Part shown: piece by piece, positions 1 to 8,399 of the stretch
Position numbering within the stretch: the stretch's first letter is position 1
Layout of the letters: every line of letters begins with the position of its first letter
DNA from: Clostridia bacterium
GTDB taxonomy: Bacteria > Bacillota > Clostridia > Christensenellales > RUG350
Direction: 5' to 3'
DNA: 59,885 nucleotides
Assembly (NCBI GenBank): GCA_017631635.1
Contig: JAGBSX010000028.1
Coordinates: forward strand, 1-59,885
Notes under the pieces: generated by a model
What the model saw: the letters and a program-made list of their open reading frames with translations, nothing else
The model's database searches: none
What the model was told of the DNA's origin: nothing
Position numbers and translations under genes: made by a program

Positions 1-81
1 ACGTACTACGAGCAAGTTTAGATAATTTAAGCAATTCTTTAAGCGGATACTTATGCCTTAGTTCAGAGATTATCTTGGCTT
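1..81 (-). CDS. IS3-family transposase OrfB, 5' fragment
   Basis: After a -1 shift from orfA the minus strand reads KAKIISELRHKYPLKELL and then KLSKLARSTY. This matches the usual start of the IS3 OrfB (rve integrase) protein, whose DDE catalytic domain would lie outside the window. No independent start codon is seen, so expression is expected as an OrfAB fusion made by frameshifting. The fragment is cut by the window edge, so nothing can be said about whether the transposase is intact. Confidence 0.75.
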
Positions 82-462
82 TTTGCCGTTCTCTCGCTCT
101 TCCGCAAGTACTAAGGCACTCAGTTTTTTTAAGTATTCAATCTCCATCCTAAGTCTTTGGTTTTCCGCTATTAAATCTTCTTCCACCTTTTTTTCTAACT
201 TAGGTGGTCTTCCACGTTTCTTTCCTGTTAGACTAGGTCTACCACGATTATCTTTCATCAACCCTTCATATCCTTCTTCTAGATATTTGCGTTCCCACTC
301 TATTACCTGACGTAGATGATTGCTGGTTTCAGATTCATTTGTAGTGTTCCAATACTTTCTAACAGCCTCTCTATAGCCTAAGTGGTTTTCTCGCATATCT
401 AGTATAACTGATAATTTGAATTCTGGCGAGTATTTTTTAAACTTTTGTCCTTTTTTTGCCAC
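70..462 (-). CDS. IS3-family transposase OrfA (helix-turn-helix)
   Basis: This 130-residue protein has the layout of OrfA from the IS150 group. An N-terminal helix-turn-helix region is followed by a basic linker rich in GRP and KRGRPP, then a C-terminal leucine-zipper-like coiled coil (about residues 95-120, ENQRLRMEIEYLKKLSAL). OrfA binds the terminal repeats and is the N-terminal half of the OrfAB transposase. The start is GTG, placed 8 bases after a perfect AAGGAGG. The final codons overlap orfB in the -1 frame, the usual arrangement for programmed frameshifting. The reading frame is complete. Confidence 0.9.
   Translation of the reverse strand: MAKKGQKFKKYSPEFKLSVILDMRENHLGYREAVRKYWNTTNESETSNHLRQVIEWERKYLEEGYEGLMKDNRGRPSLTGKKRGRPPKLEKKVEEDLIAENQRLRMEIEYLKKLSALVLAEERENGKKPR
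79..85 (-). promoter_or_regulatory. Probable -1 ribosomal frameshift site of the IS
   Basis: The minus strand reads C AAA AAG just before the orfA stop. A one-base backward slip on this A run moves ribosomes into the orfB frame. A-rich slippery heptamers are the usual IS3 arrangement. No stimulatory hairpin was identified. Confidence 0.6.
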
Positions 463-479
463 AAAAAATGCACCTCCTT

Positions 480-503
480 AAAGTGTCTAACTTTTGGGGT
501 GCA
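480..503 (-). repeat. Terminal inverted repeat of the IS3-type element
   Basis: Read inward from 503, this 24-bp end begins TGCACCCCAAAAGTTAGACA and lies directly upstream of the orfA ribosome binding site. The TG...CCCC...AGTTAGACA pattern fits IS150-like ends. The partner repeat is outside the window. Confidence 0.75.
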
Positions 504-592
504 TTTCAGCTAGGTATGGTGTGTTTTTATTTTAATTATCCTAATGCTGTCGACTATGTGGCATAAGATATAGTTGTCCCAATGGCATAGGG

Positions 593-1573
593 TTAGGAGA
601 AGATTTGGGACTCTATGAGGTCTATTAGTTCTTTTGCCTCGTTGTCGTGTAGGGAGGTCTCTAGGGCTCGGCGTATGGCATTGAGGTCAAATGGCTGGAG
701 GGTGAGGGCGTCCTCGACGATTTGCGAAATGCTTGCGTCTAGTGCGTCGGTGTAGAACTGGACACTAGTCATCACTCTATCCACTACGTTGAGATGGCAC
801 GTCACGTTGCCAAAGGATAATAGCCCCTCAAAACTCACGTTAAATGGTATCTGGCTACCGTACACGAACTCGTGAGAGGAGTAATACTCGGCTAGTCTCG
901 TCACCTCGCCTTCATCAAATTCGCCTATGGCAGTAGGGGTGAGTGAGTACTCCTCTGCAAATGCCGATATGAGATAATCTCGCATATCCTCGATGGTCAA
1001 GTCTGGCGCGAACTCCGTGAGGTTGATGACTCTAGAGCGAACGGACTTGATGCCTTTGGTCTCTAGTTTTGCCTTGGGGGGAGTGAGGTATCTAGAGAGT
1101 TTATGAAGGTCTGCATTTATCAATATCGTGCCGTGGTGGTAGGAGCGTCCCTTGTGATTGTAAAAAGCATTGCCCGAAAACTTCCTGCCATCTAGTAGTA
1201 TATCGTTGCGACCAGATAGGGTGGTGGATAGTCCTGCCTTTTGGCAAGCAGATTGGATAATAGCCATATTTTTGCCAAGGTCGTAGTTTGGGGTAGTGGA
1301 GATAAAGGTGAAGTTGAGGTTGCCTACGTCGTGGTATACTGCTCCACCTCCACTTAGTCGTCTAGCCAACTTGCCACCCTCTTCGTCTAGTAGTTGGGTG
1401 CGACACTCTAGATAGGCGTTTTGGTTTTTGCCGATAACGACGGTATTTGCATTTTGCCACAGATACAATATCGCACTCTCGTCGTCTGCCATATCAAAAA
1501 GAACCTTCTCTTTGGCAAGGTTGACGTGGGGGTCAAGGGTATTCTCTACGTAAAACAAGATTTTGTTAACCAT
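593..1573 (-). CDS. lplA: Lipoate-protein ligase A
   Basis: This 326-residue protein activates lipoate with ATP and transfers it to the lipoyl lysine of 2-oxoacid dehydrogenase E2 or GcvH proteins in the cytoplasm. The family signature RRLSGGGAVYHDVGNLNF lies at about residues 92-109, followed by NDILLDGRKFSGNA and a lysine-rich active-site region. The length and a C-terminal accessory domain match full-length LplA. ATG follows AAGGTAATTT. The gene is divergent from the deoR-type regulator and the E2/E3/E1 operon, whose E2 (K43) is its obvious substrate. The two -35 boxes are directly adjacent, so shared control is likely. Confidence 0.93.
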   Translation of the reverse strand: MVNKILFYVENTLDPHVNLAKEKVLFDMADDESAILYLWQNANTVVIGKNQNAYLECRTQLLDEEGGKLARRLSGGGAVYHDVGNLNFTFISTTPNYDLGKNMAIIQSACQKAGLSTTLSGRNDILLDGRKFSGNAFYNHKGRSYHHGTILINADLHKLSRYLTPPKAKLETKGIKSVRSRVINLTEFAPDLTIEDMRDYLISAFAEEYSLTPTAIGEFDEGEVTRLAEYYSSHEFVYGSQIPFNVSFEGLLSFGNVTCHLNVVDRVMTSVQFYTDALDASISQIVEDALTLQPFDLNAIRRALETSLHDNEAKELIDLIESQIFS

Positions 1574-1613
1574 AAATTACCTTAAATTACCTTTTTTTTG
1601 ATATTATATCCTA

Positions 1614-1642
1614 ATTATATTAAAAAAAATGATAAAAGTCAA
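1614..1642 (-). promoter_or_regulatory. lplA promoter
   Basis: On the minus strand TTGACT (1637-1642) and TATAAT (1614-1619) are separated by 17 bp. The -35 box abuts the -35 box of the divergent regulator gene. Confidence 0.7.
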
Positions 1643-1671
1643 TAGACAAAGTGTTAAATATATGATATAAT
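1643..1671 (+). promoter_or_regulatory. Promoter of the DeoR-type regulator gene
   Basis: TAGACA (1643-1648) and TATAAT (1666-1671) have a 17-bp spacer, back to back with the lplA promoter. RNA polymerase could probably occupy only one of the two promoters at a time. Confidence 0.7.
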
Positions 1672-1688
1672 CGTGTTATAAAATGTTA
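1651..1688 (+). promoter_or_regulatory. Candidate DeoR operator at the regulator promoter
   Basis: GTGTTA occurs at 1651 and 1673 and ATGTTA at 1683; the last two are one 10-bp helical turn apart. The 15-mer TGTTATAAAATGTTA at 1674-1688 recurs exactly at 2517-2531 in the E2 promoter. Binding by the adjacent regulator is inferred. Confidence 0.6.
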
Positions 1689-1718
1689 AAAACTTAACCG
1701 TTTGAAACAGGAGGGATT

Positions 1719-2468
1719 ATGAACCGTATCAGACAAGAGCATATAAAAGATTATGTAGAGAGCAAAAATATAGCGACTATCAAGGAACTCCAAGAACTAT
1801 TTCCCGACGTGTCGCTGATGACTCTACATAGAGATCTAAACGTGCTCGAAGAAATGGGTGTCATCACCAAATATAGAGGTGGAGTGCGTTCGGTACGCCA
1901 ACCAAACGAGGCAGAATTTAACATACGTCTCAAAGAAAATAACGCAGGCAAAATATCTATGATGAAGAAGGCTATGCACCTACTACATCCACAGGCCTCG
2001 ATATTCTTGGATGCTAGTACGACCAATCTAATATTGGCTCGCAATTTGCCTGATATAGGGCTAAATATCACTACAAATAGCCCAAATATAGCGCTAGAAC
2101 TATGTCGTCTCAAGAATTCTACCGTCAATCTATGTGGTGGTACTATGAACCCTAGGACCTTGTCGGTATCTGGACCTCATACTCTATCAGTTTTGGAAAA
2201 TATCAATATAGACCTAGCCTTTATAGGAGTGTCTGGTTGCACAGCCTTGGCAGGATTTACCTGTGGTACTGAGGCTGATATGATGATCAAGGGACTAGTC
2301 ATCAAAAAGGCGCGTACTAGCGTAGTGCTATGTGCTGCAGACAAGTTTAGACGTCTCATGCCTTTCACTTTCGCAGGGCTATCAGACGTGGACTACGTGA
2401 TTAGCGACGGTACTCTGCCCAAAGATTTCGTAGATAAGTGCGTAGAGTCTGGTGTCAAAATACTGTAA
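1719..2468 (+). CDS. DeoR-family transcriptional regulator
   Basis: The 249-residue protein has a DeoR N-terminal helix-turn-helix (about residues 17-60; SLMTLHRDLNVLEEMGVI is the recognition region). It is followed by a DeoR C-terminal sensor domain of the sugar-phosphate isomerase fold (about 75-235; LDASTTNLILARNL, GVSGCT and the ADKFRR motif). DeoR regulators usually repress and respond to phosphorylated sugars. ATG follows CAGGAGGG. It lies between lplA and the dehydrogenase operon, and both promoter regions carry the same ATGTTA repeats. It therefore probably regulates itself, lplA and the operon. The effector cannot be told from sequence. Confidence 0.88.
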   Translation: MNRIRQEHIKDYVESKNIATIKELQELFPDVSLMTLHRDLNVLEEMGVITKYRGGVRSVRQPNEAEFNIRLKENNAGKISMMKKAMHLLHPQASIFLDASTTNLILARNLPDIGLNITTNSPNIALELCRLKNSTVNLCGGTMNPRTLSVSGPHTLSVLENINIDLAFIGVSGCTALAGFTCGTEADMMIKGLVIKKARTSVVLCAADKFRRLMPFTFAGLSDVDYVISDGTLPKDFVDKCVESGVKIL

Positions 2469-2506
2469 AATACAAAAAAATAAAGCATACTCATAACAAA
2501 ATTTGG

Positions 2507-2541
2507 TTGACAACAATGTTATAAAATGTTATGATATGTTA
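2507..2541 (+). promoter_or_regulatory. Promoter and operator of the 2-oxoacid dehydrogenase operon
   Basis: TTGACA (2507-2512) and TATGAT (2530-2535) are 17 bp apart. Three ATGTTA repeats start at 2516, 2526 and 2536, an exact 10-bp period, covering the spacer, the -10 box and the region just after it. A repressor on one face of the helix would block polymerase. The block 2517-2531 is identical to 1674-1688 upstream of the regulator. Confidence 0.75.
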
Positions 2542-2578
2542 AAAATAGCAAAAACACAATATAAAAGGAGGATTTGTT

Positions 2579-3811
2579 TTGGCAAATGCTGTAATTATGC
2601 CCAAAGCCGGTATCACCGTAGAGAGTTGCATTATCGGTACTTGGGAGAAGAAAGTTGGTGACGTGGTTAAAGTAGGAGACGTGTTGTTCTCATACGAGAC
2701 AGACAAGGCTAGTTTTGAATGTGAATCTACTGCAGAGGGTACTTTGCTCGAGGTTTTCTTCAACGAGGGAGACGAAGTCCCTTGCCTAGTCAACGTGTGC
2801 GCTATAGGTAATCCTGGTGAGGATTGCTCTGCGCTACGCCCAGATTCGGCTGCTCCTCAAGAGGATAAGCCTGCTGAGAAGGTAGAGAAGGTAGAGGTAG
2901 CGCCTATCGCTACTACTGCTGTCGCAGGAGACAAGACTGCAGTCTCTCCTAGAGCCAAGAAACTCGCTGAGCGCGCAGGCGTAGATGCATCACTCGCTAC
3001 ACCTACCGGTCCAAATGGTAGAGTAATCGAGCGTGACGTGAGAGCACTCATGGACAACCCTGTAGTGGCTAATGCACCAGTAGCACCAGTCGCTGCTCCT
3101 GCTCCAGTAGCAGAAGAAGAGTACAAGGACGTGAAGTTTAGCGGTATTCGTCGTGCTATCAGCAAGTCAATGCATACCTCTCTATCTACTATACCTCAAC
3201 TCACTCATACCATATCCTTTGACGCTAGCACTATACTAGCATATCGCAAGATGCTCAAGGGAGCAGAGGGAGAGTATGCAGGTATTACCCTAGGAGATAT
3301 GGTGCTATACGCAGTATCTAGAACCTTGCTAAATCACCCTGATCTCAATGCTACTATGCTAGACGACAACAATATCCGTCTATACAAGCACGTCAACCTA
3401 GGAGTGGCAGTAGATACCCCTAGAGGTCTAATGGTACCTACTATATTCCGTGCAGACGAGATGAGTCTACTAGAGATATCCAAGGCTGTCAAGAAACTCG
3501 CTGCCGAGTGTCGAGAGGGCAATATCAGTCCTGACAAACTATCTGGTGGTACTTTCACCGTATCCAACCTAGGTAGCATGGGAGTAGAGTCCTTCACCCC
3601 AGTCATCAATCCTCCTCAGACAGGTATACTAGGAGTATGCTGTACTACCGAGAGAGTCAAGAAGGGCGCTGATGGTTCTATATCTGTATATCCTGCTATG
3701 GCTCTAAGTTTGACTTATGACCACCGTGCAGTAGACGGTTCTCCTGCCGCTCGTTTCCAAAAGGAACTAGCGCAAAATCTAGAGAACTTCACAGCACTAC
3801 TTGCAAAATAA
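2579..3811 (+). CDS. pdhC: Dihydrolipoamide acyltransferase (E2) of a pyruvate/2-oxoacid dehydrogenase complex
   Basis: The 410-residue E2 core protein accepts the acyl group from E1 on its lipoyl arm and passes it to CoA. Domains in order: one lipoyl domain (residues 1-78, lipoylated K43 in ETDKA), a Pro/Ala-rich linker, a peripheral subunit-binding domain (about 122-158), a second linker, and the catalytic domain (about 185-410) ending with DHRAVDG (H382 and D386). The start is TTG seven bases after AGGAGG; it gives MANAVIMPKAG, the typical lipoyl-domain start. It is first in an operon with E3 and E1. Acetyl versus branched-chain specificity is not settled by sequence. Confidence 0.92.
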   Translation: MANAVIMPKAGITVESCIIGTWEKKVGDVVKVGDVLFSYETDKASFECESTAEGTLLEVFFNEGDEVPCLVNVCAIGNPGEDCSALRPDSAAPQEDKPAEKVEKVEVAPIATTAVAGDKTAVSPRAKKLAERAGVDASLATPTGPNGRVIERDVRALMDNPVVANAPVAPVAAPAPVAEEEYKDVKFSGIRRAISKSMHTSLSTIPQLTHTISFDASTILAYRKMLKGAEGEYAGITLGDMVLYAVSRTLLNHPDLNATMLDDNNIRLYKHVNLGVAVDTPRGLMVPTIFRADEMSLLEISKAVKKLAAECREGNISPDKLSGGTFTVSNLGSMGVESFTPVINPPQTGILGVCCTTERVKKGADGSISVYPAMALSLTYDHRAVDGSPAARFQKELAQNLENFTALLAK

Positions 3812-3821
3812 GAGGTAAACT

Positions 3822-5189
3822 ATGGAAATATTTGATTTGATAGTAATCGGCGGAGGTCCAGGTGGATATCTCTGCGCCGAGCGTGCCGCCCAAGGTGGTA
3901 TGAAAGTAGCCCTATTTGAGAAGAAATCTCTAGGTGGTACTTGCCTAAACGAAGGCTGTATCCCTACCAAGACTCTACTCAATTCTTCAAAGATGTATAG
4001 ACACGCCAAAGAGAGTGAGGCTTTTGGAGTCACCGTGACTGGCGTTAGTTATAATCACGAGAAGGTCGTAGAGAGAAAGAACGGAGTAGTCAAGACTCTA
4101 GTCGCAGGCGTAGGCGCTACTATGAAAGGTAATAAGGTCACCGTCATCAGCGCAAATGCAGTCATCAAAGGCAAGACGGACAATGGTTTTGCAGTAGAGG
4201 CTGACGGTGTAGTATACGAGGCCAAGAGACTCACTATCGCATCTGGCTCGGAGACCGTAGTCCCACCAGTACCTGGTCTCAAAGAGGGACTAGCATCTGG
4301 ATTCGTATTGACAAATAGAGAAGTACTAGACGAAAAGACTCTACCCAAGACCTTGGTCGTAATAGGTGGAGGAGTTATAGGTCTAGAGATGGCTTATTAC
4401 TTCGCTAGCGTAGGCGTCGAAGTGACAGTTATCGAGATGATGCCTAAGATAGCAGGTGCTACTGATCCTGATATCTGCAAGGTGCTCCAAGATGCATTTG
4501 TCAAGCGTGGTATGACCTTCAAACTCTCATGCAAAGTGCTAGAGGTCAAAGAGGGTAGCGTAGTATACGAAGAGAACGGCGAGAAGAAAGAGATAGCATG
4601 CGACAAGGTACTACTATCTGCAGGTCGTAAGCCTTCTACTGCTGGTATTGGCGTAGAAAATCTACAACTGAATATGGACAGGGCTGCTATCAAGACTGAT
4701 AGACATATGTGCACCAACGTATCTGGCGTATACGCAGTAGGCGATTGTAATGGCAAGTTGATGCTAGCACATACTGCATATAGAGAGGCAGAGGTAGCAG
4801 TTAATCATATGCTAGGCAAGGTGGACGAGATGCGTTATGACGTGATACCATCTGTCATCTACACCGACCCAGAGGTGGCTAGCGTAGGCTACAGCAAAGA
4901 AGGCGCAGAAAGTAAGGGTATGAAAGTCAAAGAAATCAAATTGCCTATGTCCTATGCAGGTCGCTACCTAGCAGAGAACGACGGTGGCAAAGGTTTCATC
5001 AAACTAGTAGTAGACACCGACAAAAATCGTCTAGTAGGATGCCATATGGTAGGCTCATACGCTTCTGAGATAATAATGACTGCTACTATGATGATAGACA
5101 CCGAACTCACACCTAATCGTCTAAAGAAACTCGTATTCCCACACCCTACTGTGGCAGAGATAATACGAGAGGCTATCTTTCATATTTAA
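3822..5189 (+). CDS. lpdA: Dihydrolipoyl dehydrogenase (E3)
   Basis: This 455-residue FAD flavoprotein reoxidises dihydrolipoamide on E2 with NAD+. It shows the FAD-binding GGGPGG (10-15), the redox-active disulfide C41/C46 in GGTCLNEGCIP, a central NAD-binding motif (VVIGGGVIGLEMAYY, about 180-194), the second FAD motif around AVGDCNG, and the C-terminal FPHPTVAEIIREA active-site segment, which supplies the His-Glu pair to the partner subunit. Length is normal. It starts 10 bp after the E2 stop and is followed 26 bp later by E1, so the complex is encoded as one transcript in the order E2-E3-E1. Confidence 0.95.
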   Translation: MEIFDLIVIGGGPGGYLCAERAAQGGMKVALFEKKSLGGTCLNEGCIPTKTLLNSSKMYRHAKESEAFGVTVTGVSYNHEKVVERKNGVVKTLVAGVGATMKGNKVTVISANAVIKGKTDNGFAVEADGVVYEAKRLTIASGSETVVPPVPGLKEGLASGFVLTNREVLDEKTLPKTLVVIGGGVIGLEMAYYFASVGVEVTVIEMMPKIAGATDPDICKVLQDAFVKRGMTFKLSCKVLEVKEGSVVYEENGEKKEIACDKVLLSAGRKPSTAGIGVENLQLNMDRAAIKTDRHMCTNVSGVYAVGDCNGKLMLAHTAYREAEVAVNHMLGKVDEMRYDVIPSVIYTDPEVASVGYSKEGAESKGMKVKEIKLPMSYAGRYLAENDGGKGFIKLVVDTDKNRLVGCHMVGSYASEIIMTATMMIDTELTPNRLKKLVFPHPTVAEIIREAIFHI

Positions 5190-5215
5190 TAAATTATATA
5201 AGGAGAATAAATAAA

Positions 5216-7681
5216 ATGCCAAAGAGTTTATTTGTAGACCCACAAGAGACTTTAGCTCCTGGTCAGATTACTTTTGACAGTATTCCAGTCAATCAATACA
5301 ACAAAACGATACAAGAAGAGAGAAGTCGTTATAGTGACGACGATCTAGTGCGTATCTATCGTGATATCGCTATACTCCGTGAGTTTGAGTCTATGCTCAA
5401 CCAAATCAAGACCCAAGGTGTATACAACGGTATAGAGACTACTTATCCTGGTCCTGCCCACCTATCCATAGGTCAAGAGGCAGCAGCAGTAGGTCAAGCA
5501 TACCTACTAGACCAAAATGACTTCTCATTTGGTTCTCACCGTAGCCACTCCGAGATACTAGCCAAGGCTCTATCTTGTATTCACAAACTTAGCGAACAAG
5601 AATTAATGACTATAATGGAGGGCTTCCTAGGTGGCTCGGCTCTACGTGCTACCGAGAAGATAGGACCTGTCAGCGACGTCAAAGAACTAGCCATTAGATT
5701 TATCCTATACGGTACGTTGTCCGAGATATTTGCTCGTGACACCGGATTCCACAAGGGTATGGGTGGCTCAATGCACGCATTCTTCCTACCATTTGGTATA
5801 TATCCAAACAACGCTATCGTTGGTGGCTCTGCTGCTATCGCTACCGGTGCTGCTCTATTTAAGAAAATCAACAATAAGCAAGGTATCGTAGTGTGCAACT
5901 CCGGTGACGGTTCTATGGCTCGTGGTCCTGTATGGGAGGCTATGAACTTCGCTGCTATGGATCAATTCAATACCCTATGGGAGTCTCATAAGGGTGGTAT
6001 GCCTATACTATACAACGTATTCAACAACTCATACGGTATGGGAGACCAGACTCGTGGTGAGACTATGGGATACGATATGCTAGCACGTATCGGCTCTGGT
6101 GTCAGCCCTACTCAATTCCACGCAGAACGTATCAACGGATTTAACCCTCTCGCAGTTATCGACGCTATGGAGAGAAAACTCAAGATACTTCGCAACGAGG
6201 GAGGCCCTGTACTTCTCGATACTCTTACTTATCGTTTCTCTGGTCACTCTACTTCGGACCAAAACGCATATCGTACCAAGGAAGAGATAGAGGCATGGCG
6301 TAATATAGACCCAATCATCACTTACCGTCAAGGTCTAGTTGATGCAGGTGTCGTAGCAGATAGCAAACTAGAGGAGATACTAGCAGATACTATCGAGCGT
6401 ATGACTACTATCTGCAAGGCTGCATCAAATCCAGAGATCAGTCCATACGTTGACTTCCGCAAAGATCCTCAAGTAGTAGAGCGTTTGATGTTCTCCAACC
6501 AAAAGGTTGACAAACTAGACGATCGTGAGCCAGAGGTAAATATGCCTCTAGCAGAAGTACCTGCTTACAAGAAACTCAAGGAGAAAGAGCGTAGCCCTAT
6601 CGTAAACGGCAAGCCTGTATCCAAGATGAAACTATTTAACCTACGTGACGCATTGTCAGAGGTTATCTACGACAGATTCTACGAAGATCCTACACTAGTA
6701 GCGTATGGTGAGGATTGTCGTGACTGGGGTGGCGCATTTGCAGTATACCGTGGTATGATGGATGCGTTCCCACACTCTAGACTATTTAACTCTCCTATCG
6801 CAGAGGCTGCTATCGTAGGTACTGCAGTAGGATACGCAGTATCTGGTGGCCGTGCTCTAGTCGAACTAATGTATGCTGACTTTATCGGTTGCGCAGGTGA
6901 CGAGATATTTAACCAAATGTCCAAGTGGCAAGCAATGAGCGCAGGTATACTCAAGATGCCTGTGGTACTACGTGTATCAGTAGGATCAAAGTACGGCGCT
7001 CAACATAGCCAAGACTGGACTGCTCTATGCGCTCATATCCCTGGACTCAAGGTATGTTTCCCTGCTACCCCTTGGGAGGCAAAAGGTCTAATGGAGTCTG
7101 CACTCAGAGGTACTGACCCAGTAGTATTCTTTGAGAGCCAGAGAATATACGACGTAGGTGAGCAATTCCACGAGGGTGGCGTACCTGCAGAGCGTTATGA
7201 GATAGAATTTGGCGATACCAACAAGGTAAGAGACGGTAAGGACGTCACCATACTCACTATCGGTGCTGCTCTATATCGTGCCGTTGACGCTGCTAAACAA
7301 CTATCCGAGAAGTACGGTGTAGAGGCTGATATCATCAACATACACTCTCTAGTACCATTGGATTACACCAAGATAATCGAATCCGTCAAGAAGACTGGCA
7401 GAGTAGTACTAGTATCTGATGCTTGCGCTAGAGGTTCATTTATGAGTGACGTAGCCAAGAATATCACCGAACTATGCTTTGATGATCTAGATGCACCTCC
7501 AGTAGTAGTAGGCGCTCGCAACTGGATAACTCCTCCATACGAGTTTGACGAGTTCTTCTTCCCACAAGCATCATGGATAATAGACGCTATCTCCGAGAAA
7601 CTCGTGCCACTACCAGGACACGTAGTAAAAGATGGTTGTACGGAGGCAGAGGCTATTCGCCGTGCTAAACAAGGCGTATAA
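5216..7681 (+). CDS. Fused E1 alpha-beta subunit of a thiamine-diphosphate 2-oxoacid dehydrogenase
   Basis: One 821-residue chain carries both halves of the alpha2beta2-type E1. The alpha half (about 1-440) has GSHRSHSE, GGSMHAF and the ThDP/Mg2+ motif GDGSMARGPVWEAMNFA with a downstream NNSYGMGD. The beta half (about 475-821) has VAYGEDC, the SPIAEAAIVGTAVGYAVSG segment and a C-terminal transketolase domain. It decarboxylates the 2-oxoacid and acylates the E2 lipoyl group. An extra stretch of about 40 residues lies between GSHRSHSE and GGSMH compared with ordinary E1 alpha, including an Ala/Gly-rich FLGGSAL. Codon choice is rich in CGT and ACC, which suggests high expression. Substrate (pyruvate or branched-chain) is undecided. 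Confidence 0.88.
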   Translation: MPKSLFVDPQETLAPGQITFDSIPVNQYNKTIQEERSRYSDDDLVRIYRDIAILREFESMLNQIKTQGVYNGIETTYPGPAHLSIGQEAAAVGQAYLLDQNDFSFGSHRSHSEILAKALSCIHKLSEQELMTIMEGFLGGSALRATEKIGPVSDVKELAIRFILYGTLSEIFARDTGFHKGMGGSMHAFFLPFGIYPNNAIVGGSAAIATGAALFKKINNKQGIVVCNSGDGSMARGPVWEAMNFAAMDQFNTLWESHKGGMPILYNVFNNSYGMGDQTRGETMGYDMLARIGSGVSPTQFHAERINGFNPLAVIDAMERKLKILRNEGGPVLLDTLTYRFSGHSTSDQNAYRTKEEIEAWRNIDPIITYRQGLVDAGVVADSKLEEILADTIERMTTICKAASNPEISPYVDFRKDPQVVERLMFSNQKVDKLDDREPEVNMPLAEVPAYKKLKEKERSPIVNGKPVSKMKLFNLRDALSEVIYDRFYEDPTLVAYGEDCRDWGGAFAVYRGMMDAFPHSRLFNSPIAEAAIVGTAVGYAVSGGRALVELMYADFIGCAGDEIFNQMSKWQAMSAGILKMPVVLRVSVGSKYGAQHSQDWTALCAHIPGLKVCFPATPWEAKGLMESALRGTDPVVFFESQRIYDVGEQFHEGGVPAERYEIEFGDTNKVRDGKDVTILTIGAALYRAVDAAKQLSEKYGVEADIINIHSLVPLDYTKIIESVKKTGRVVLVSDACARGSFMSDVAKNITELCFDDLDAPPVVVGARNWITPPYEFDEFFFPQASWIIDAISEKLVPLPGHVVKDGCTEAEAIRRAKQGV

Positions 7682-7682
7682 T

Positions 7683-8309
7683 ATGTCGCTCCTAAAACTC
7701 ACACGCACGGCAAATGCCGGCGTCTTGATGGAGATAGATGGCGTGAGTATACTCCTAGACGGAGTGTGCGAACAGTTGCCCCCTTATCTAGGGACTCCTG
7801 CACCTATTCGCGAGAAACTCCTAGAGAATATGCCCGACGTAGTGGCATTTACTCACAAGCATCCTGACCATTATGACGAAGACTATGCTAAATCATATGA
7901 GGATAAGACTCTCAGGTCCGTATACGGGCCTGAGAGCTTGCCTTTTTTGGAGGTAGGTGGAGTAGAGATATCTGCACATAAGACTCGTCATATCGGCAAG
8001 ACTGATATACCTCACGTGAGTTTCGTCATCAAGGGTAGTGCTACGGTATGGTTCGTAGGAGATGCCTCCCCCCTCTCGCTAAAGAGTATGGTAGGAGCAA
8101 GCAAGCCTGATTTGTTGATAGTGCCATTTGCCTATCTAATCACTCCTAGTGCTTGGCGTATGACCAAAGAGATAGGAGCGAAAAAGATATTGCTACTACA
8201 TATGCCACCTAGAGATAGAGATGTCGAGAGGTTATGGGATATGGTAGAGGCTACCGTAGAGAGTGATATACTCTATCACATAGATATAGGAGAAAGTATT
8301 GGTCTTTGA
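7683..8309 (+). CDS. Metallo-beta-lactamase-fold hydrolase (UlaG/YtkL-like)
   Basis: The 208-residue protein has the dinuclear metal site motif H58-x-H60-x-D62-H63 in FTHKHPDHYD, a second His-rich stretch (SAHKTRHIGKTD) and a distal FVGDAS aspartate. This is the MBL superfamily near the UlaG lactonase/YtkL group. The ATG at 7683 is two bases after the E1 stop; an upstream extension into E1 is possible but would be unusual. Tight spacing puts it in the dehydrogenase operon, so it may remove a thioester, lactone or by-product of that pathway. Its substrate is unknown. Confidence 0.8.
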   Translation: MSLLKLTRTANAGVLMEIDGVSILLDGVCEQLPPYLGTPAPIREKLLENMPDVVAFTHKHPDHYDEDYAKSYEDKTLRSVYGPESLPFLEVGGVEISAHKTRHIGKTDIPHVSFVIKGSATVWFVGDASPLSLKSMVGASKPDLLIVPFAYLITPSAWRMTKEIGAKKILLLHMPPRDRDVERLWDMVEATVESDILYHIDIGESIGL

Positions 8310-8336
8310 ATCAATAGTTTCGAAAGTAAAGTATAA

Positions 8337-8375
8337 AAAAAGCATTTCAACTTATTCGTTGAAATGCTTTTTGTT
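8337..8375. terminator. Bidirectional rho-independent terminator
   Basis: A perfect 15-bp stem (8337-8351 with 8358-8372) flanks a 6-base loop. It has A and T runs on both sides and serves the dehydrogenase operon on + and sorE on -. Confidence 0.9.
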
Positions 8376-8399
8376 TTGTAGATTATTGTTCTCTAGTGA

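Larger units (their letters stand above)
1..503 (-). mobile_element. IS3-family (IS150-like) insertion sequence, left part only
   Basis: The terminal inverted repeat, orfA and the first codons of orfB are present on the minus strand. The rest of orfB and the other end lie before base 1. The terminus reads inward from 503 as TGCACCCCAAAAGTTAGACA, which resembles IS150-group ends. No flanking target duplication can be tested because only one end is visible. The element sits 90 bp beyond the stop of lplA and disrupts no gene that can be seen. Confidence 0.85.
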
